DNA of 64,000 nt from Pseudomonas pseudonitroreducens. Lineage in GTDB: Bacteria; Pseudomonadota; Gammaproteobacteria; Pseudomonadales; Pseudomonadaceae. A model generated the notes under the pieces. It worked only from the letters and a program-made list of their open reading frames with translations, was not told where the DNA came from and did not search any database. The first letter of the stretch is position 1; the number at the start of each line of letters is the position of its first letter. The stretch is taken from assembly GCF_021603645.1 (NCBI RefSeq), contig NZ_BQHJ01000001.1, forward strand, positions 620,001 to 684,000, written 5' to 3'. The position numbers were made by a program, and so were the translations under genes. This document shows positions 43,516 to 53,925 of this stretch, piece by piece.

Positions 43516-45093
43516 TCAGTTGTTGGAGATGACGGGACGCGGCGGATAGACCCGCAGCGGCATCAGCGGAATCAGCACGAGCAGGGCGGCGGCCAGCCAG
43601 GACATCGCCAGTAGCGTGTCGGACGCGGCGAGCACGCCGGCCTGGCCGCGCACCTGCCCGGCCAGGCGACCGATGTTCTCGGCGCCGCCCAGTTGCTCCA
43701 GGCGCAGGCCGAGGGCCTGCTGGGCATTGCCCAGGTGGTCGACCAGGCGGTTGGAGTGGTAGTGCTCGCGCCAGGTCATCAGGATCGACACCACCGCGCT
43801 GCCGAGCACCGCGGAGAAGCCGCGCACGCTGTTGAACCAGGCCGAGGCGAATGGCCCTTCGATGGGCGCCACCACGCTGGTGGCCGACATCAGTAGTGGT
43901 ACCACGGCCATTGGCTGGCCGATGATCTGCAGTGCCAGCAGGGTGTAGAAGTTCTCCCGTGTCCACTCGCTGGTCAGCTGGCTCATGCCAAAGGCCGACA
44001 GGCCGCACAGGCTGATACCGATGGCCAGCACCCAGCGGCAATCCACGCGGGGGATGTTGCACAGCGCGGCGATCAGCGGCAGCGAGATCAACTGGGGCAG
44101 CGCCACCAGCAGCGCCATCGGTGCCGATTGCAGCGGGCGATAAGCGTGGGTCGAGGCGAGGTAGGAGGCCGGCACGCCGGCGCAGGCGCCGAGCACGACG
44201 AGCACACCGGCCAGGGTGATCAGCGAGTGGGTGAAGTTGCGTCGCTTGAGGATATCCAGGCGGAAGAACGGCAGCGGATGCGTCCACTCGTTGACGAAGA
44301 ACGCCGCCAGCAGCCCGGCGCCACCGACCACCAGCAGGGTGATGAGGTCCGACTCGAACCAGTCCAGACGCTCGCCCTGCAAGAGGCCGATCACCAGCAT
44401 CAGGATGCCCGGCAGGCCGAGGGAAAGGCCCACGTAGTCGAACTGGCGCAGGCGCTCCAGGCGCAGCGGGTCCTGTGGGATGCCCCAGGCGACGGCGACC
44501 AGCGCCACGGCGCAGAGTGGAATGACCTGCCAGAACACCCAGTGCCAGCCAACGAATTCGGTCCACAGCGCTGCCAGCGGCATGCCGAGATTCGGCGCGA
44601 AGGTGGCGGTCAGCGCATAGGCGCCCAGGCCATAGAGCTTGATCCCCGGCGGCAGGAAGCGCAGCGCCACGGTCATCAGCATCGGCGGCATGCAGCCCCC
44701 GGCGAACCCTTGCAGCAGGCGCAGCAGGTAGAGAGTCTCGACGTTCGGCGCAAAGGGGCAGAGCAGCGCGAGCAGGGCAAAGGCGCAGATGGCACCGAGG
44801 GTGAAGCGGCGCAGCGACATGGTGACCGAGAACCAGGGCGCGAAGGCCATGGCGGCGACCTGCGCCGCCGAATACAGGGCGAGCAGCCAGGTGCCTTCGT
44901 CATGGCCGATGGACAGCGCGCCGCGCACGTCGGTCATGGCCAGGTCGGTGACCTTCTCGTTGAGCCCGGCGCTGAGGGAGGCGATCAGCACGCCGAGCAT
45001 GCCGACCACGATGCGCAGGCCGAATGGCTGGGCAGCGGGCTTGGCTGCGGCCGATTGTGGTGCGGCGGCGGAAATCGGCGCGAGCGCGGTCAT
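43516..45093 (-). CDS. DHA2-family (EmrB/QacA-type) MFS drug efflux pump
   Basis: 525 residues with 14 predicted helices. It is an MFS drug:H+ antiporter of the DHA2 class, with family landmarks such as LLRLLQGFAGGCMPPMLM and a conserved central loop. The start at 45093 has GGAGG upstream; the longer frame reads through the promoter. First gene of the MFS-adaptor-channel operon. The exported compound is unknown. The divergence-free upstream LysR gene probably regulates it. Confidence 0.9.
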   Translation of the reverse strand: MTALAPISAAAPQSAAAKPAAQPFGLRIVVGMLGVLIASLSAGLNEKVTDLAMTDVRGALSIGHDEGTWLLALYSAAQVAAMAFAPWFSVTMSLRRFTLGAICAFALLALLCPFAPNVETLYLLRLLQGFAGGCMPPMLMTVALRFLPPGIKLYGLGAYALTATFAPNLGMPLAALWTEFVGWHWVFWQVIPLCAVALVAVAWGIPQDPLRLERLRQFDYVGLSLGLPGILMLVIGLLQGERLDWFESDLITLLVVGGAGLLAAFFVNEWTHPLPFFRLDILKRRNFTHSLITLAGVLVVLGACAGVPASYLASTHAYRPLQSAPMALLVALPQLISLPLIAALCNIPRVDCRWVLAIGISLCGLSAFGMSQLTSEWTRENFYTLLALQIIGQPMAVVPLLMSATSVVAPIEGPFASAWFNSVRGFSAVLGSAVVSILMTWREHYHSNRLVDHLGNAQQALGLRLEQLGGAENIGRLAGQVRGQAGVLAASDTLLAMSWLAAALLVLIPLMPLRVYPPRPVISNN

Positions 45094-45225
45094 GGCCGGC
45101 CTCCACGGGGATGGCCGATGCCGCCGCCGGGAGGCGGTGATGTGCAAGGCATAGGAATCAACTCGGGTATTTGCGACCGAGTCTAGGGAAGGGTGTGAGT
45201 TGTGAAAATTGAAATGATTGCAGCT

Positions 45226-45250
45226 AATCAGTGCATCTGGCGCACTGATT
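45226..45250. promoter_or_regulatory. Inverted repeat AATCAGTGC-N7-GCACTGATT between lysR and the efflux operon
   Basis: Nine-base perfect arms with a 7-bp spacer and further symmetry (TTGC...GCAA) outside. This is consistent with a LysR-type activation site, but it lies just after the LysR stop and could also be a terminator stem. Confidence 0.5.
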
Positions 45251-45258
45251 GGCCGCAA

Positions 45259-46182
45259 TCAGCTCAGCAGGCCGGAACTCTCGCGCAGTTCGATGCACAC
45301 GCGCTTTACCGTCTGCCGCAGCCAGCTGTGCGCCGGGTCGTTGTCGAAGCGCGGGTGCCAGGCCTGCAGGATCACCACGGATTTCAGTGGCAGCGGGATG
45401 TCGAACTGGCGCAGGGCGAAGCCCAGGCGGTCGAGGCGCCACAGCGAATGCTCGGCAATGGGCAGTACCAGGTCGGATTCCAGCAGGGCGAAGATCGACG
45501 AGTGGAAGGTCGGCGCGGTCAGGCGGATTTCCCGACGCAGGCCGAGGTTCGCCAGTTCCTCGTCGATCGGCCCGATGGCACGGCCGCGACGGGATACGCT
45601 GATCTGCGGGAAAGAGGCGAAGCGCTCCGGGGTGATCTCGTCGTCGAAGATCGGGTGGTCGCGCCGCGCCAGGCCGACGAAGTTGGTGGTGAACAGGGTC
45701 TGCGTGCGGATTTCCGGCTCCAGCGTCGAGGTGGCGCCGATGTAGAGGTCGATGCGGTTCTGCCGCAGGGCTTCGTCGTCGAAGTCGGCTTCCGGGGCGA
45801 TGCGCAGGCTGCAGCGCGGTGCTTCTTCCTTCATCACCGCCAGCATGCGCGAGGCAAAGCCGCCCACCAGCACGTTGTTGGAGCGCAGCACGAAGCAGCG
45901 CTCGAGCTGGTCCATGCGCAGGTTTTCCTTGGCGTTGAACAGGCGCATGGCGTGTTCCACCAGGTCGCTGACTTCCTCGCGCAACTGCAGCGCGCGCGGT
46001 GTCGGCACCAGGTTGCGGCCGGCGCGAACCATGATCGGGTCGCCCACCGCCTCGCGAATGCGTGACAGGGTGCGGCTCATGGCCGGAGCGCTGAGGTGCA
46101 TGCGCCGCGCGGCGCCGACCACGCTGCCTTCTTCGAGCAGGATGTTGAGGGCGACCAGCAGATTGAGATCGGGCAGGGCCAT
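45259..46182 (-). CDS. LysR-family regulator
   Basis: 307 residues. The N-terminal HTH is LNLLVALNILLEEGSVVGAARRMHLSAPAMSRTLSRIREAVGDPI, close to NodD/PcaQ-like members, with a periplasmic-binding-like effector domain after residue 90. The ATG at 46182 gives the canonical N-terminus; upstream ATGs belong to the leader. It is followed on the same strand by the efflux operon, its probable target. Effector unknown. Confidence 0.9.
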   Translation of the reverse strand: MALPDLNLLVALNILLEEGSVVGAARRMHLSAPAMSRTLSRIREAVGDPIMVRAGRNLVPTPRALQLREEVSDLVEHAMRLFNAKENLRMDQLERCFVLRSNNVLVGGFASRMLAVMKEEAPRCSLRIAPEADFDDEALRQNRIDLYIGATSTLEPEIRTQTLFTTNFVGLARRDHPIFDDEITPERFASFPQISVSRRGRAIGPIDEELANLGLRREIRLTAPTFHSSIFALLESDLVLPIAEHSLWRLDRLGFALRQFDIPLPLKSVVILQAWHPRFDNDPAHSWLRQTVKRVCIELRESSGLLS

Positions 46183-46220
46183 GGTGACTCCGAAAGGGTT
46201 GCTGCATTGCCATTCATGTT

Positions 46221-46265
46221 CCATTGCGACGCGCTTGCTGGGCAAGCGTGCGTTTGACGCAATGG
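46221..46265. promoter_or_regulatory. Long nested inverted repeat between lysR and the uspA-like gene
   Basis: Outer arms CCATTGCG / CGCAATGG and an inner GCGCTTG-CTGGG-CAAGCG. It lies 39 bp upstream of the lysR ATG, so it could be an autoregulatory site. Confidence 0.45.
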
Positions 46266-46347
46266 TCCATTACGTTTGGCGTGCCTTTACGCTCCGTGCT
46301 CAGGCCCGAAGAATGGCAGCGGATTCTGTTTCACGAAGGAGAAGGAC

Positions 46348-46770
46348 ATGTTCAAGCGGATTCTGCTGGCCATCGACGGCGCGGCGCAGTCGGCGCGGAT
46401 CGTTGCCACGGCGGGAGAGCTGGCGTGTGACCACGGCGCCGAGGTGCATGTGGTCTGCGCCGTGGACCGCGCTTTCGCCATGCCGCGCCAGGATGCGCTG
46501 GAGTACCCGCCGGCCGAGCAGGAGCAGCATGAAGCGCAGGCGCTGGTGAATGAGGCGGTGACCCGGTTGCAGCCGTGCGTGGCCAGCGGAGCGGTGGTGG
46601 CCGGCGATCCGGCCCGCGCCATCCTGCGCGAGGCGGAGCGGCTGGAGTGCGACCTGATCGTGATCGGGCACCGGCATCTGGGGCGCATCGAACGGCTGCT
46701 GGACCCATCGGTGGGGCAGCGGGTGATCGAGCGGGCGCCGTGCCCGGTGCTGGTCGAGGTGCGGGAGTAA
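46348..46770 (+). CDS. UspA-family universal stress protein
   Basis: 140 residues with the Rossmann-like Usp start FKRILLAIDGAAQSARIV and the end CDLIVIGHRHLGRIERLLDPSVGQRVIERAPCPVLVEV. The ATP-binding consensus G-x2-G-x9-G(S/T) is only partly kept: the second Gly is His (GHRH) and the S/T after the last Gly is Gln, so ATP binding may be lost. GGAGAAGGA precedes the ATG. It stands alone upstream of a cluster of intergenic repeats. Confidence 0.88.
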   Translation: MFKRILLAIDGAAQSARIVATAGELACDHGAEVHVVCAVDRAFAMPRQDALEYPPAEQEQHEAQALVNEAVTRLQPCVASGAVVAGDPARAILREAERLECDLIVIGHRHLGRIERLLDPSVGQRVIERAPCPVLVEVRE

Positions 46771-46796
46771 CGTGTCTGTTGGTCCGGTGCCGTGCG

Positions 46797-46863
46797 GTTC
46801 GCGAGCGAGCTCCTACAGGCCCAGACCAGCACGCTCTTCGTAGGAGCGAGCTTGCTCGCGAAC
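46797..46863. repeat. R1 inverted repeat
   Basis: Left arm GTTCGCGAGCGAGCTCCTAC and right arm GTAGGAGCGAGCTTGCTCGC; the left arm has a small internal deletion. Confidence 0.8.
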
Positions 46864-46895
46864 CCAGGTTGGCACCGTCGCGTTGCCGGGAATCG

Positions 46896-46919
46896 ATCGC
46901 GGACGGAGTCCGCTCCTAC
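46896..46919. repeat. Single R2 arm
   Basis: ATCGCGGACGGAGTCCGCTCCTAC without a facing partner. Confidence 0.75.
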
Positions 46920-46943
46920 GAGATACCTCTGCGCCTGGGCCAT

Positions 46944-47060
46944 CCCTCACCCTGGCCCTCTCCCAAAGGGAGAGGGGACCGTTCGGTGCAGGATGAAACG
47001 TCGGCAACAGCCGGCACGGACGGCTCCCTCACCCCCGGGAGAGGGCTGGGGTGAGGGGGA
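46944..47060. repeat. R4 inverted CCCTCACCC...GGGTGAGGG repeat
   Basis: Same architecture as 13960-14075. The right arm has lost part of its inner hairpin. Confidence 0.78.
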
Positions 47061-47149
47061 GAGCATCGGCACGGGCTTCCCGAGGAAAGACAGTTGCTCC
47101 TACGCACGCCAGGAAGCCTGGCGCCGAAATAGAGGCGCCACGCAGCGTG

Positions 47150-47205
47150 GAAAGAAAAGCGGCCCCGGCGCCGGGTTGGTCCTGAGCGAGGACCCGGCGC
47201 CGAAG
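47150..47205 (-). terminator. Terminator of guaD
   Basis: Long minus-strand stem CGGCGCCGGGT / ACCCGGCGCCG, then GCCGCTTTTCTTT. Confidence 0.8.
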
Positions 47206-47215
47206 CCGTAAGGGG

Positions 47216-48520
47216 TCAACCGCGGCGATGCACGTTGCGGCCGTGCGCGAAGGTTTCCTTCACGGTACGGTCGTCGCCGAGGATGACCAGTGCGAAGAGT
47301 TTCTCCTCCAGGGTCTTGGCCTGCTGCAGGCGGTAGTCCAGCAGCGGGGTGGCCTTGTAGTCGAGGACCACGAAGTCGGCCTCGTTGCCCTGGGCGAAGC
47401 TGCCGACCTTGTCTTCCAGTTCCAGCGCGCGGGCGCCGCCGAGGGTGGCCAGGTACAGCGACTTGAACGGGTCGAGCTTGATGCCCTGCAGTTGCATGAC
47501 CTTGTAGGCCTCGTTCAGCGATTGCAGCTGGGAGAAGCTGGTGCCGGCGCCGACGTCGGTGCCCAGGCCAACTTTCACCTTGTGCTTCTCAAGCTTCGCC
47601 AGGTCGAACAGGCCGCTGCCGAGGAACAGGTTGGAGGTCGGGCAGAAGGCCACCGCCGAGCCGGTTTCCGACAGGCGCTGGCATTCGCCGTCGCACAGGT
47701 GCACGCCGTGGGCGAACACCGAGCGCGGGCCGAGCAGGCCGTGGTGGTCGTAGACGTCCAGGTAGCCCTTGCGCTCCGGGAACAGCTCCTTGACCCACTC
47801 GATTTCCTTGAGGTTTTCCGACAGGTGGGTGTGCATATACACGCCCGGGAATTCCTTGAGCAGGCGGCCGGCGGCGTCGAGCTGTTCCGGGGTGCTGGTG
47901 GGGGCGAAGCGCGGGGTGACTGCGTAGAGCAGGCGGCCCTTGCCGTGCCAGCGCTCGATCAGCGCCTTGCTGTCGGTGTAGCTGCTTTCGGCGGTATCGG
48001 TCAGGTAGTCCGGCGCGTTGCGGTCCATCATCACCTTGCCAGCGATCAGGCGCAGGTCGAGCTTTTCCGCAGCGCCGAACAGCGCGTCCACCGACTGCGG
48101 GTGCACAGTGCCGAACACCAGCGCGGTGGTGGTACCGGCGCGCAGCAGTTCCTTGAGGAAGATGCCGGCGACGTCGGCGGCATGGGCCGGGTCGGCGAAC
48201 TGCTTCTCGGTGGGGAAGGTGTAGGTGTTCAGCCAGTCCAGCAACTGCTCGCCGTAGGAGGCGATCATGCCGGTCTGCGGGTAGTGGATGTGGGTGTCGA
48301 TGAAGCCGGGGGTGATCAGCGCATCGCGGTACTCGACCACTTCCACGCCGCCCAGTTGCGGCAGCAGCTCGGCGGCGTGACCGAGGCGGGCGACCTTGCC
48401 GTCTTCCACCAGCAGGATGCCGTCCTCGAAATACTGGTAGGACTGCTCCACGCCGACTTCGGCGGGGTCGGCGACGCTGTGCAGGATGCTGGCGCGGTAG
48501 GCTTTGGCTTGAGTGCTCAT
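47216..48520 (-). CDS. guaD: Guanine deaminase
   Basis: 434 residues of the zinc amidohydrolase family, converting guanine to xanthine. Metal ligands are visible: HxH in PGFIDTHIHYPQ, His in MHTHLSENLKEIEWV (with the catalytic Glu), His in FAHGVHL and Asp in GLGTDVGAGTSFS. NLFLGSGLFDL is also conserved. The ATG at 48520 is preferred to the adjacent TTG. It lies 150 bp downstream of xdhC on the same strand, separated by an R3 repeat. Confidence 0.95.
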   Translation of the reverse strand: MSTQAKAYRASILHSVADPAEVGVEQSYQYFEDGILLVEDGKVARLGHAAELLPQLGGVEVVEYRDALITPGFIDTHIHYPQTGMIASYGEQLLDWLNTYTFPTEKQFADPAHAADVAGIFLKELLRAGTTTALVFGTVHPQSVDALFGAAEKLDLRLIAGKVMMDRNAPDYLTDTAESSYTDSKALIERWHGKGRLLYAVTPRFAPTSTPEQLDAAGRLLKEFPGVYMHTHLSENLKEIEWVKELFPERKGYLDVYDHHGLLGPRSVFAHGVHLCDGECQRLSETGSAVAFCPTSNLFLGSGLFDLAKLEKHKVKVGLGTDVGAGTSFSQLQSLNEAYKVMQLQGIKLDPFKSLYLATLGGARALELEDKVGSFAQGNEADFVVLDYKATPLLDYRLQQAKTLEEKLFALVILGDDRTVKETFAHGRNVHRRG

Positions 48521-48565
48521 CAATCTCTCGCAAATCGAAAAATATCGCGTCTTTGGACGCTGTTC

Positions 48566-48647
48566 GATGGGTATCGCTTCGTTCCACCCATCCTACGGAA
48601 CACTGGGTCTTTTTTTGTGGGATGGGTGGAGCGCAGCGATACCCATC
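48566..48647. repeat. R3 inverted repeat between guaD and xdhC
   Basis: GATGGGTATCG...CCACCCATCCTAC faces GATGGGTGGAGCGCAGCGATACCCATC across about 20 bp including a TTTTTTTG run. Confidence 0.85.
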
Positions 48648-48670
48648 ACACGTGGCCGGCAATCGAACTA

Positions 48671-49522
48671 TCAGGCTCCGCTTTCGGCGGTGCGCGCGCG
48701 GCGGCTGCTGGGTAACAGTTTGGCCACGCTGTTCTCGCCCTTGCCGGTCTCCTGACCGAAGGTGGCGTTGTAGGTGGCGATGACTTCGCCGGCGATGGAC
48801 ACGGCGATCTCCACCGGCAACTTGCCCTTCACCTCGCTGATCCCCATGGGGCAACGCATGCGCTGCACGGTATCGGCGGCGAAACCGCGGTCGCGCAGGC
48901 GGTGTTCGAACTTGGCGCGTTTGGTGTCCGAGCCGATCAGGCCGAAGTAGGTGAAGTCGTTGCGCTCGAGAATCTTCGCGGTCAACTCCAGGTCCAGCGC
49001 GTGGTTGTGCGTCATGACGATGTAGTAGCTGCCGGCGGGCATCTCGTCGATCTCGTCGATCACTTCCTCGTTGATCGCACGGGTGACGCCCTCGGGGATA
49101 TGGTCGGGGAATTCGGCTTCCCGCGAGTCGATCCAGCGCACCTTGCACGGCAGGCTGGCAAGCAACGGGACCAGAGCGCGGCCGACATGGCCGGCGCCGA
49201 ACACGGCGATGTGCGCCTGGGGTTGGCCCATGGGTTCGAACAGCAGCACGGTGGCGCCGCCGCAGCACTGACCAAGGCTGGCGCCGAGGCTGAAGCGTTC
49301 CAGCTTCGGCTCGCGCTCGCGGTTCAGCAGCATCTCGCGGGCGATGGCCATGGCCTTGAATTCGAGATGGCCGCCGCCGATGGTGTCGTAGAGCTTGTCG
49401 GCGCTGACGACCATCTTCGAGCCGGCGTTGCGCGGGGTCGAGCCGCGTTCTTCGATGATGGTCACCAGCACGCTGGCTTCGGCGCGCTGTTGCAGGTCGG
49501 CGAGGGCACTGATCCAGTTCAT
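48671..49522 (-). CDS. xdhC: Xanthine dehydrogenase accessory protein XdhC
   Basis: 283 residues. XdhC binds the molybdenum cofactor, protects its sulfurated form and inserts it into XdhB. The N-terminal XdhC/CoxI domain has TIIEERGSTPRNAGSKM, GGGHLEF and the Cys motif LGQCCGGATVLL (85-89). A Rossmann domain (GAGHVG, 109-114) follows, with the late GLIGSDTKRAKF motif. The ATG at 49522 is the family start. It lies downstream of xdhB, with an R2 repeat between them. Confidence 0.94.
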   Translation of the reverse strand: MNWISALADLQQRAEASVLVTIIEERGSTPRNAGSKMVVSADKLYDTIGGGHLEFKAMAIAREMLLNREREPKLERFSLGASLGQCCGGATVLLFEPMGQPQAHIAVFGAGHVGRALVPLLASLPCKVRWIDSREAEFPDHIPEGVTRAINEEVIDEIDEMPAGSYYIVMTHNHALDLELTAKILERNDFTYFGLIGSDTKRAKFEHRLRDRGFAADTVQRMRCPMGISEVKGKLPVEIAVSIAGEVIATYNATFGQETGKGENSVAKLLPSSRRARTAESGA

Positions 49523-49550
49523 CGTGACGAACCTCAAGGTTGGGCTTTGC

Positions 49551-49621
49551 GTAGGAGCGGACTTTGTCCGCGATGGCATCCAGCGCGATGCGGGCCTATC
49601 GCGGACAGAGTCCGCTCCTAC
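49551..49621. repeat. R2 inverted repeat between xdhC and xdhB
   Basis: GTAGGAGCGGACTTTGTCCGCGAT faces ATCGCGGACAGAGTCCGCTC CTAC across about 23 bp. Confidence 0.86.
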
Positions 49622-49707
49622 GGCTCTCTATTGGGTGGGGTACCGCTGGCAGGGCGGAGGACGGAAGTGGGGACGTCTCTCCCTGCCAGCGGTGCCCCAT
49701 GGTCAGA

Positions 49708-52090
49708 TCACGCCGGCTCGACCTGAGCCGGTGCTTTCTCGGCCTGAGCCAGTTTCAGCTTGCGCATCTGCTCCACGCCCCAGAGCACGCGCTCGGGAGT
49801 GGCCGGAGCGTCGATCTGCGGCTGGGCGCGATAGTCGGCCAGGCTGGCCACGGCGTCCTTGATCGCGCAGAACACCGAGATGCCCAGCATGAACGGCGGC
49901 TCACCGACAGCCTTGGAGTGGAACACCGTCTGCTCCGGGTTCTTGCGGTTTTCCACCAGCTTCACCCGCAGGTCGATGGGCATGTCGGCGATGGCCGGAA
50001 TCTTGTAGCTCGCCGGGCCGTTGGTCATCAGCTTGCCCTTGGCGTTCCAGACCAGCTCTTCCATGGTCAGCCAGCCCATGCCCTGGACGAAGCCGCCTTC
50101 CACCTGGCCGATGTCGATGGCCGGGTTCAGCGAGGCGCCGACGTCGTGGAGGATGTCGCTGCGCAGCATCTTGTACTCGCCGGTGAGGGTGTCGACGATC
50201 ACCTCCGAGCAGGACACGCCATAGGCGAAGTAGTAGAACGGCCGGCCGCGGGCCTTGCTGCGGTCGTAGAAGATCTTCGGCGTACGGTAGAAACCGGTGG
50301 AGGAGAGCGACACCTGGCCGAAGTAGGCCTGCTGGATCAGCTCCTCGAACGGCAGGATCAGGTCGCGCACGCGCACCTGGTTGTTGCGGAACTCGACGTC
50401 CTCCTCGGTCACCTTCCAGTGCCTGGCGGCGAATTCCACCAGGCGCTGGCGAATGATCTCGGCGGCGTTCTGCGCGGCCTTGCCGTTCAGGTCGGCGCCG
50501 GAGGAGGCGGCGGTCGGCGAGGTGTTCGGCACCTTGTCGGTGTTGGTCGCGGTGATCTGCACGCGGTCGATATCGACCTGGAAGACCTCGGCCACCACCT
50601 GGGCGACCTTGGTGTTCAGCCCCTGGCCCATCTCGGTGCCGCCGTGGTTCAGGTGGATGCTGCCGTCGGTGTAGATGTGGATCAGCGCGCCGGCCTGGTT
50701 GAGGAAGGTGGCGGTGAAGCTGATGCCGAATTTTACCGGGGTCAGCGACAGGCCCTTCTTCAGCACCGGGCTGCTGGCGTTGAAGGCGCGGATTTCGGCG
50801 CGGCGCTTGGCGTACTCGGCGCTGGCTTCCAGTTCCTCGGTCATTTCCTCCAGCAGGTTGTGTTCCACCTGCTGGTAATAGTGGGTGACGTTGCGCTCGT
50901 CCTTGCCGTAGTAGTTGCGCTTGCGCACTTCCAGCGGGTCCTTGCCCAGATGGCGCGCGACGGCGTCCATGATCTCCTCGATGGCGACCATCCCCTGCGG
51001 GCCACCGAAACCGCGGTAGGCGGTGTTCGACGCGGTGTTGGTCTTGCAGCGGTGACCGTTCACTGTGGCGTTGCCGAGGAAGTAGGCGTTGTCCGAGTGG
51101 AACATCGCGCGGTCGACGATGGAGCCGGAGAGGTCTGGCGAGTAGCCGCAGTTGCCGGCCAGCTCGATGTTGATGCCGTGCAGCAGGCCGTCATCCTCGA
51201 AGCCCACGTCGTATTCGACGTAGAAGGGGTGGCGCTTGCCGGTCATCTGCATGTCTTCGACGCGCGGCAGGCGCATCTTCGTCGGACGGCCGGTGAGGCG
51301 CGCGATCACCGCGCACAGGCAGGCCGGTGCAGCGGCCTGGGTTTCCTTGCCGCCGAAGCCGCCACCCATGCGGCGCATGTCGATGACCACCTTGTTGAAG
51401 GAGATGCCCAGCACTTCGGCCACCAGCTTCTGTACTTCGGTGGGGTTCTGCGTGGAGGTGTAGACGATCACGCCGCCGTCTTCGGTGGGCATCACCGAGG
51501 AAATCTGCGTCTCCAGGTAGAAGTGTTCCTGGCCGCCGATGTGCAGGGTGCCCTGGATGCGGTTCGGCGCGGTGGCCAGCTTGGCCTCGGAGTCGCCGAT
51601 CTTGTGCTGGTGGCTGTCGAGCACGAAGTGCTTCTTGCGCAGCGCCTCGACCACGTCGAGCACCGGTTCCAGGTCCTCGTACTCGATGATCGCGGCCATG
51701 GCGGCCTTGCGCGCGGTTTCCAGACTGTCGGCGGCGACGGCGATGACCATCTGGCCGACGTACTCGACCTTGCCGTCCGCCAGTAGCGGATCGCCGGCGA
51801 CCACCGGGCCGATGTCCAGCTGGCCGGGCACGTCATCCTTGGTGATGGCGATGGCGACGCCGGGGAACTGGTAGCAGGGGCTGACGTCCAGCCGGGTGAT
51901 GCGCGCGTGGGCGCGGTCGCTCATGCGGGCGTAGACGTGCAACTGGTTGGGGAATTCCAGGCGGTCGTCGATGTACTGCGCTTCGCCGCTGACGTGCTTG
52001 GGCGCGCTCTCGTGCTTGACGCTGCGGCCGACGCCGGTGGTCAGGTCGGCGCGGAACAGTGCGGCCAGTTCTTCCTGGCTTTTCTGGGGC

Positions 52091-52098
<8 letters not shown>
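49708..52098 (-). CDS. xdhB: Xanthine dehydrogenase, molybdopterin-binding subunit
   Basis: 796 residues of the large molybdenum hydroxylase subunit. It has the start VGRSVKHESAPKHVSGEAQYIDD and the Moco/substrate motifs GGFGGKETQAA, RGFGGPQGMVAIEEIMD, HLNHGGTEMGQGLNTKV, and the near-C-terminal GEPPFMLGISVF containing the catalytic Glu. It oxidises hypoxanthine and xanthine to urate with XdhA. The ATG overlaps the xdhA stop by eight bases, so the subunits are co-translated. Confidence 0.96.
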
Positions 52099-53554
<1,456 letters not shown>

Positions 53555-53602
53555 GGCTTGCCTCCAGGCTGATTCTTGTTTTTGGTAGGGCACTGGATGG
53601 CG

Positions 53603-53631
53603 AATTTATGGAAAGCTGACTTTTGAGTCAA
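53603..53631 (-). promoter_or_regulatory. Promoter of xdhABC
   Basis: Minus strand -35 TTGACT (53631-53626), 17-bp spacer and -10 TAAATT (53608-53603). Confidence 0.65.
53617..53630. promoter_or_regulatory. Palindrome TGACTTTTGAGTCA over the xdhA -35
   Basis: Five-base perfect arms around TTTG. It resembles the azgA site TGACCTTTGGGTCA at 39754. Confidence 0.62.
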
Positions 53632-53640
53632 TAAAATTTC

Positions 53641-53654
53641 TGTCCTAAAGGTCA
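53641..53654. promoter_or_regulatory. Second TGACC-type site upstream of the xdhA promoter
   Basis: On the minus strand TGACCTTTAGGACA, 12 of 14 bases like the azgA site and 24 bp from the first site centre to centre. It lies in a larger imperfect palindrome (TTTCTG...CAGAAA). Confidence 0.58.
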
Positions 53655-53700
53655 GAAAGTTTTTCCGGGATGACAAGTGGCGGGGAGGGCTTGGCTTTTC

Positions 53701-53724
53701 GTAGGAGCGAGCTTGCTCGCGAAC
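53701..53724. repeat. Single R1 arm
   Basis: GTAGGAGCGAGCTTGCTCGC followed by GAAC, without a facing partner. Confidence 0.78.
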
Positions 53725-53758
53725 CGCCGCAATGACCGGTCTGCACCGCGCCAGGTCG

Positions 53759-53840
53759 GTAGGATGGGTGGAGCCTGAGCGATACCCATGCTGTCTTCGC
53801 GCGGTAATGATGGGTATCGCTGCGCTCCACGCCATCCTAC
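53759..53840. repeat. R3 inverted repeat upstream of xdhA
   Basis: GTAGGATGGGTGGAGC...GATACCCAT faces ATGGGTATCGC...CCATCCTAC across about 24 bp. Confidence 0.85.
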
Positions 53841-53872
53841 GAAGAGCGGCCCGATGCAGGGCGGCGGAAAGA

Positions 53873-53908
53873 AAAAAGGCGGCAAGCCGGGGTAGGGCTT
53901 GCCGCCAA
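53873..53908 (-). terminator. Terminator of alkB
   Basis: Minus-strand stem GGCGGCAAGCC-CTACCC-GGCTTGCCGCC followed by TTTTTTC. Confidence 0.88.
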
Positions 53909-53925
53909 GGCGTGGAACTCGTCGA

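Larger units (their letters stand above)
46771..47215. other. 445-bp gene-free region made of intergenic repeats
   Basis: Members of R1, R2 and R4 sit side by side, followed by the guaD terminator. No coding sequence is supported. Confidence 0.75.
53555..53925. other. 371-bp region between xdhA and alkB
   Basis: It holds the xdh promoter with two palindromic sites, an R1 arm, an R3 inverted repeat and the alkB terminator. No ORF is supported. Confidence 0.7.

Noticed and set aside
46771-47215. CRISPR-like spacing of short repeats
   Set aside because: The repeats are facing inverted pairs of several unrelated families with irregular spacing, and no cas genes are present.
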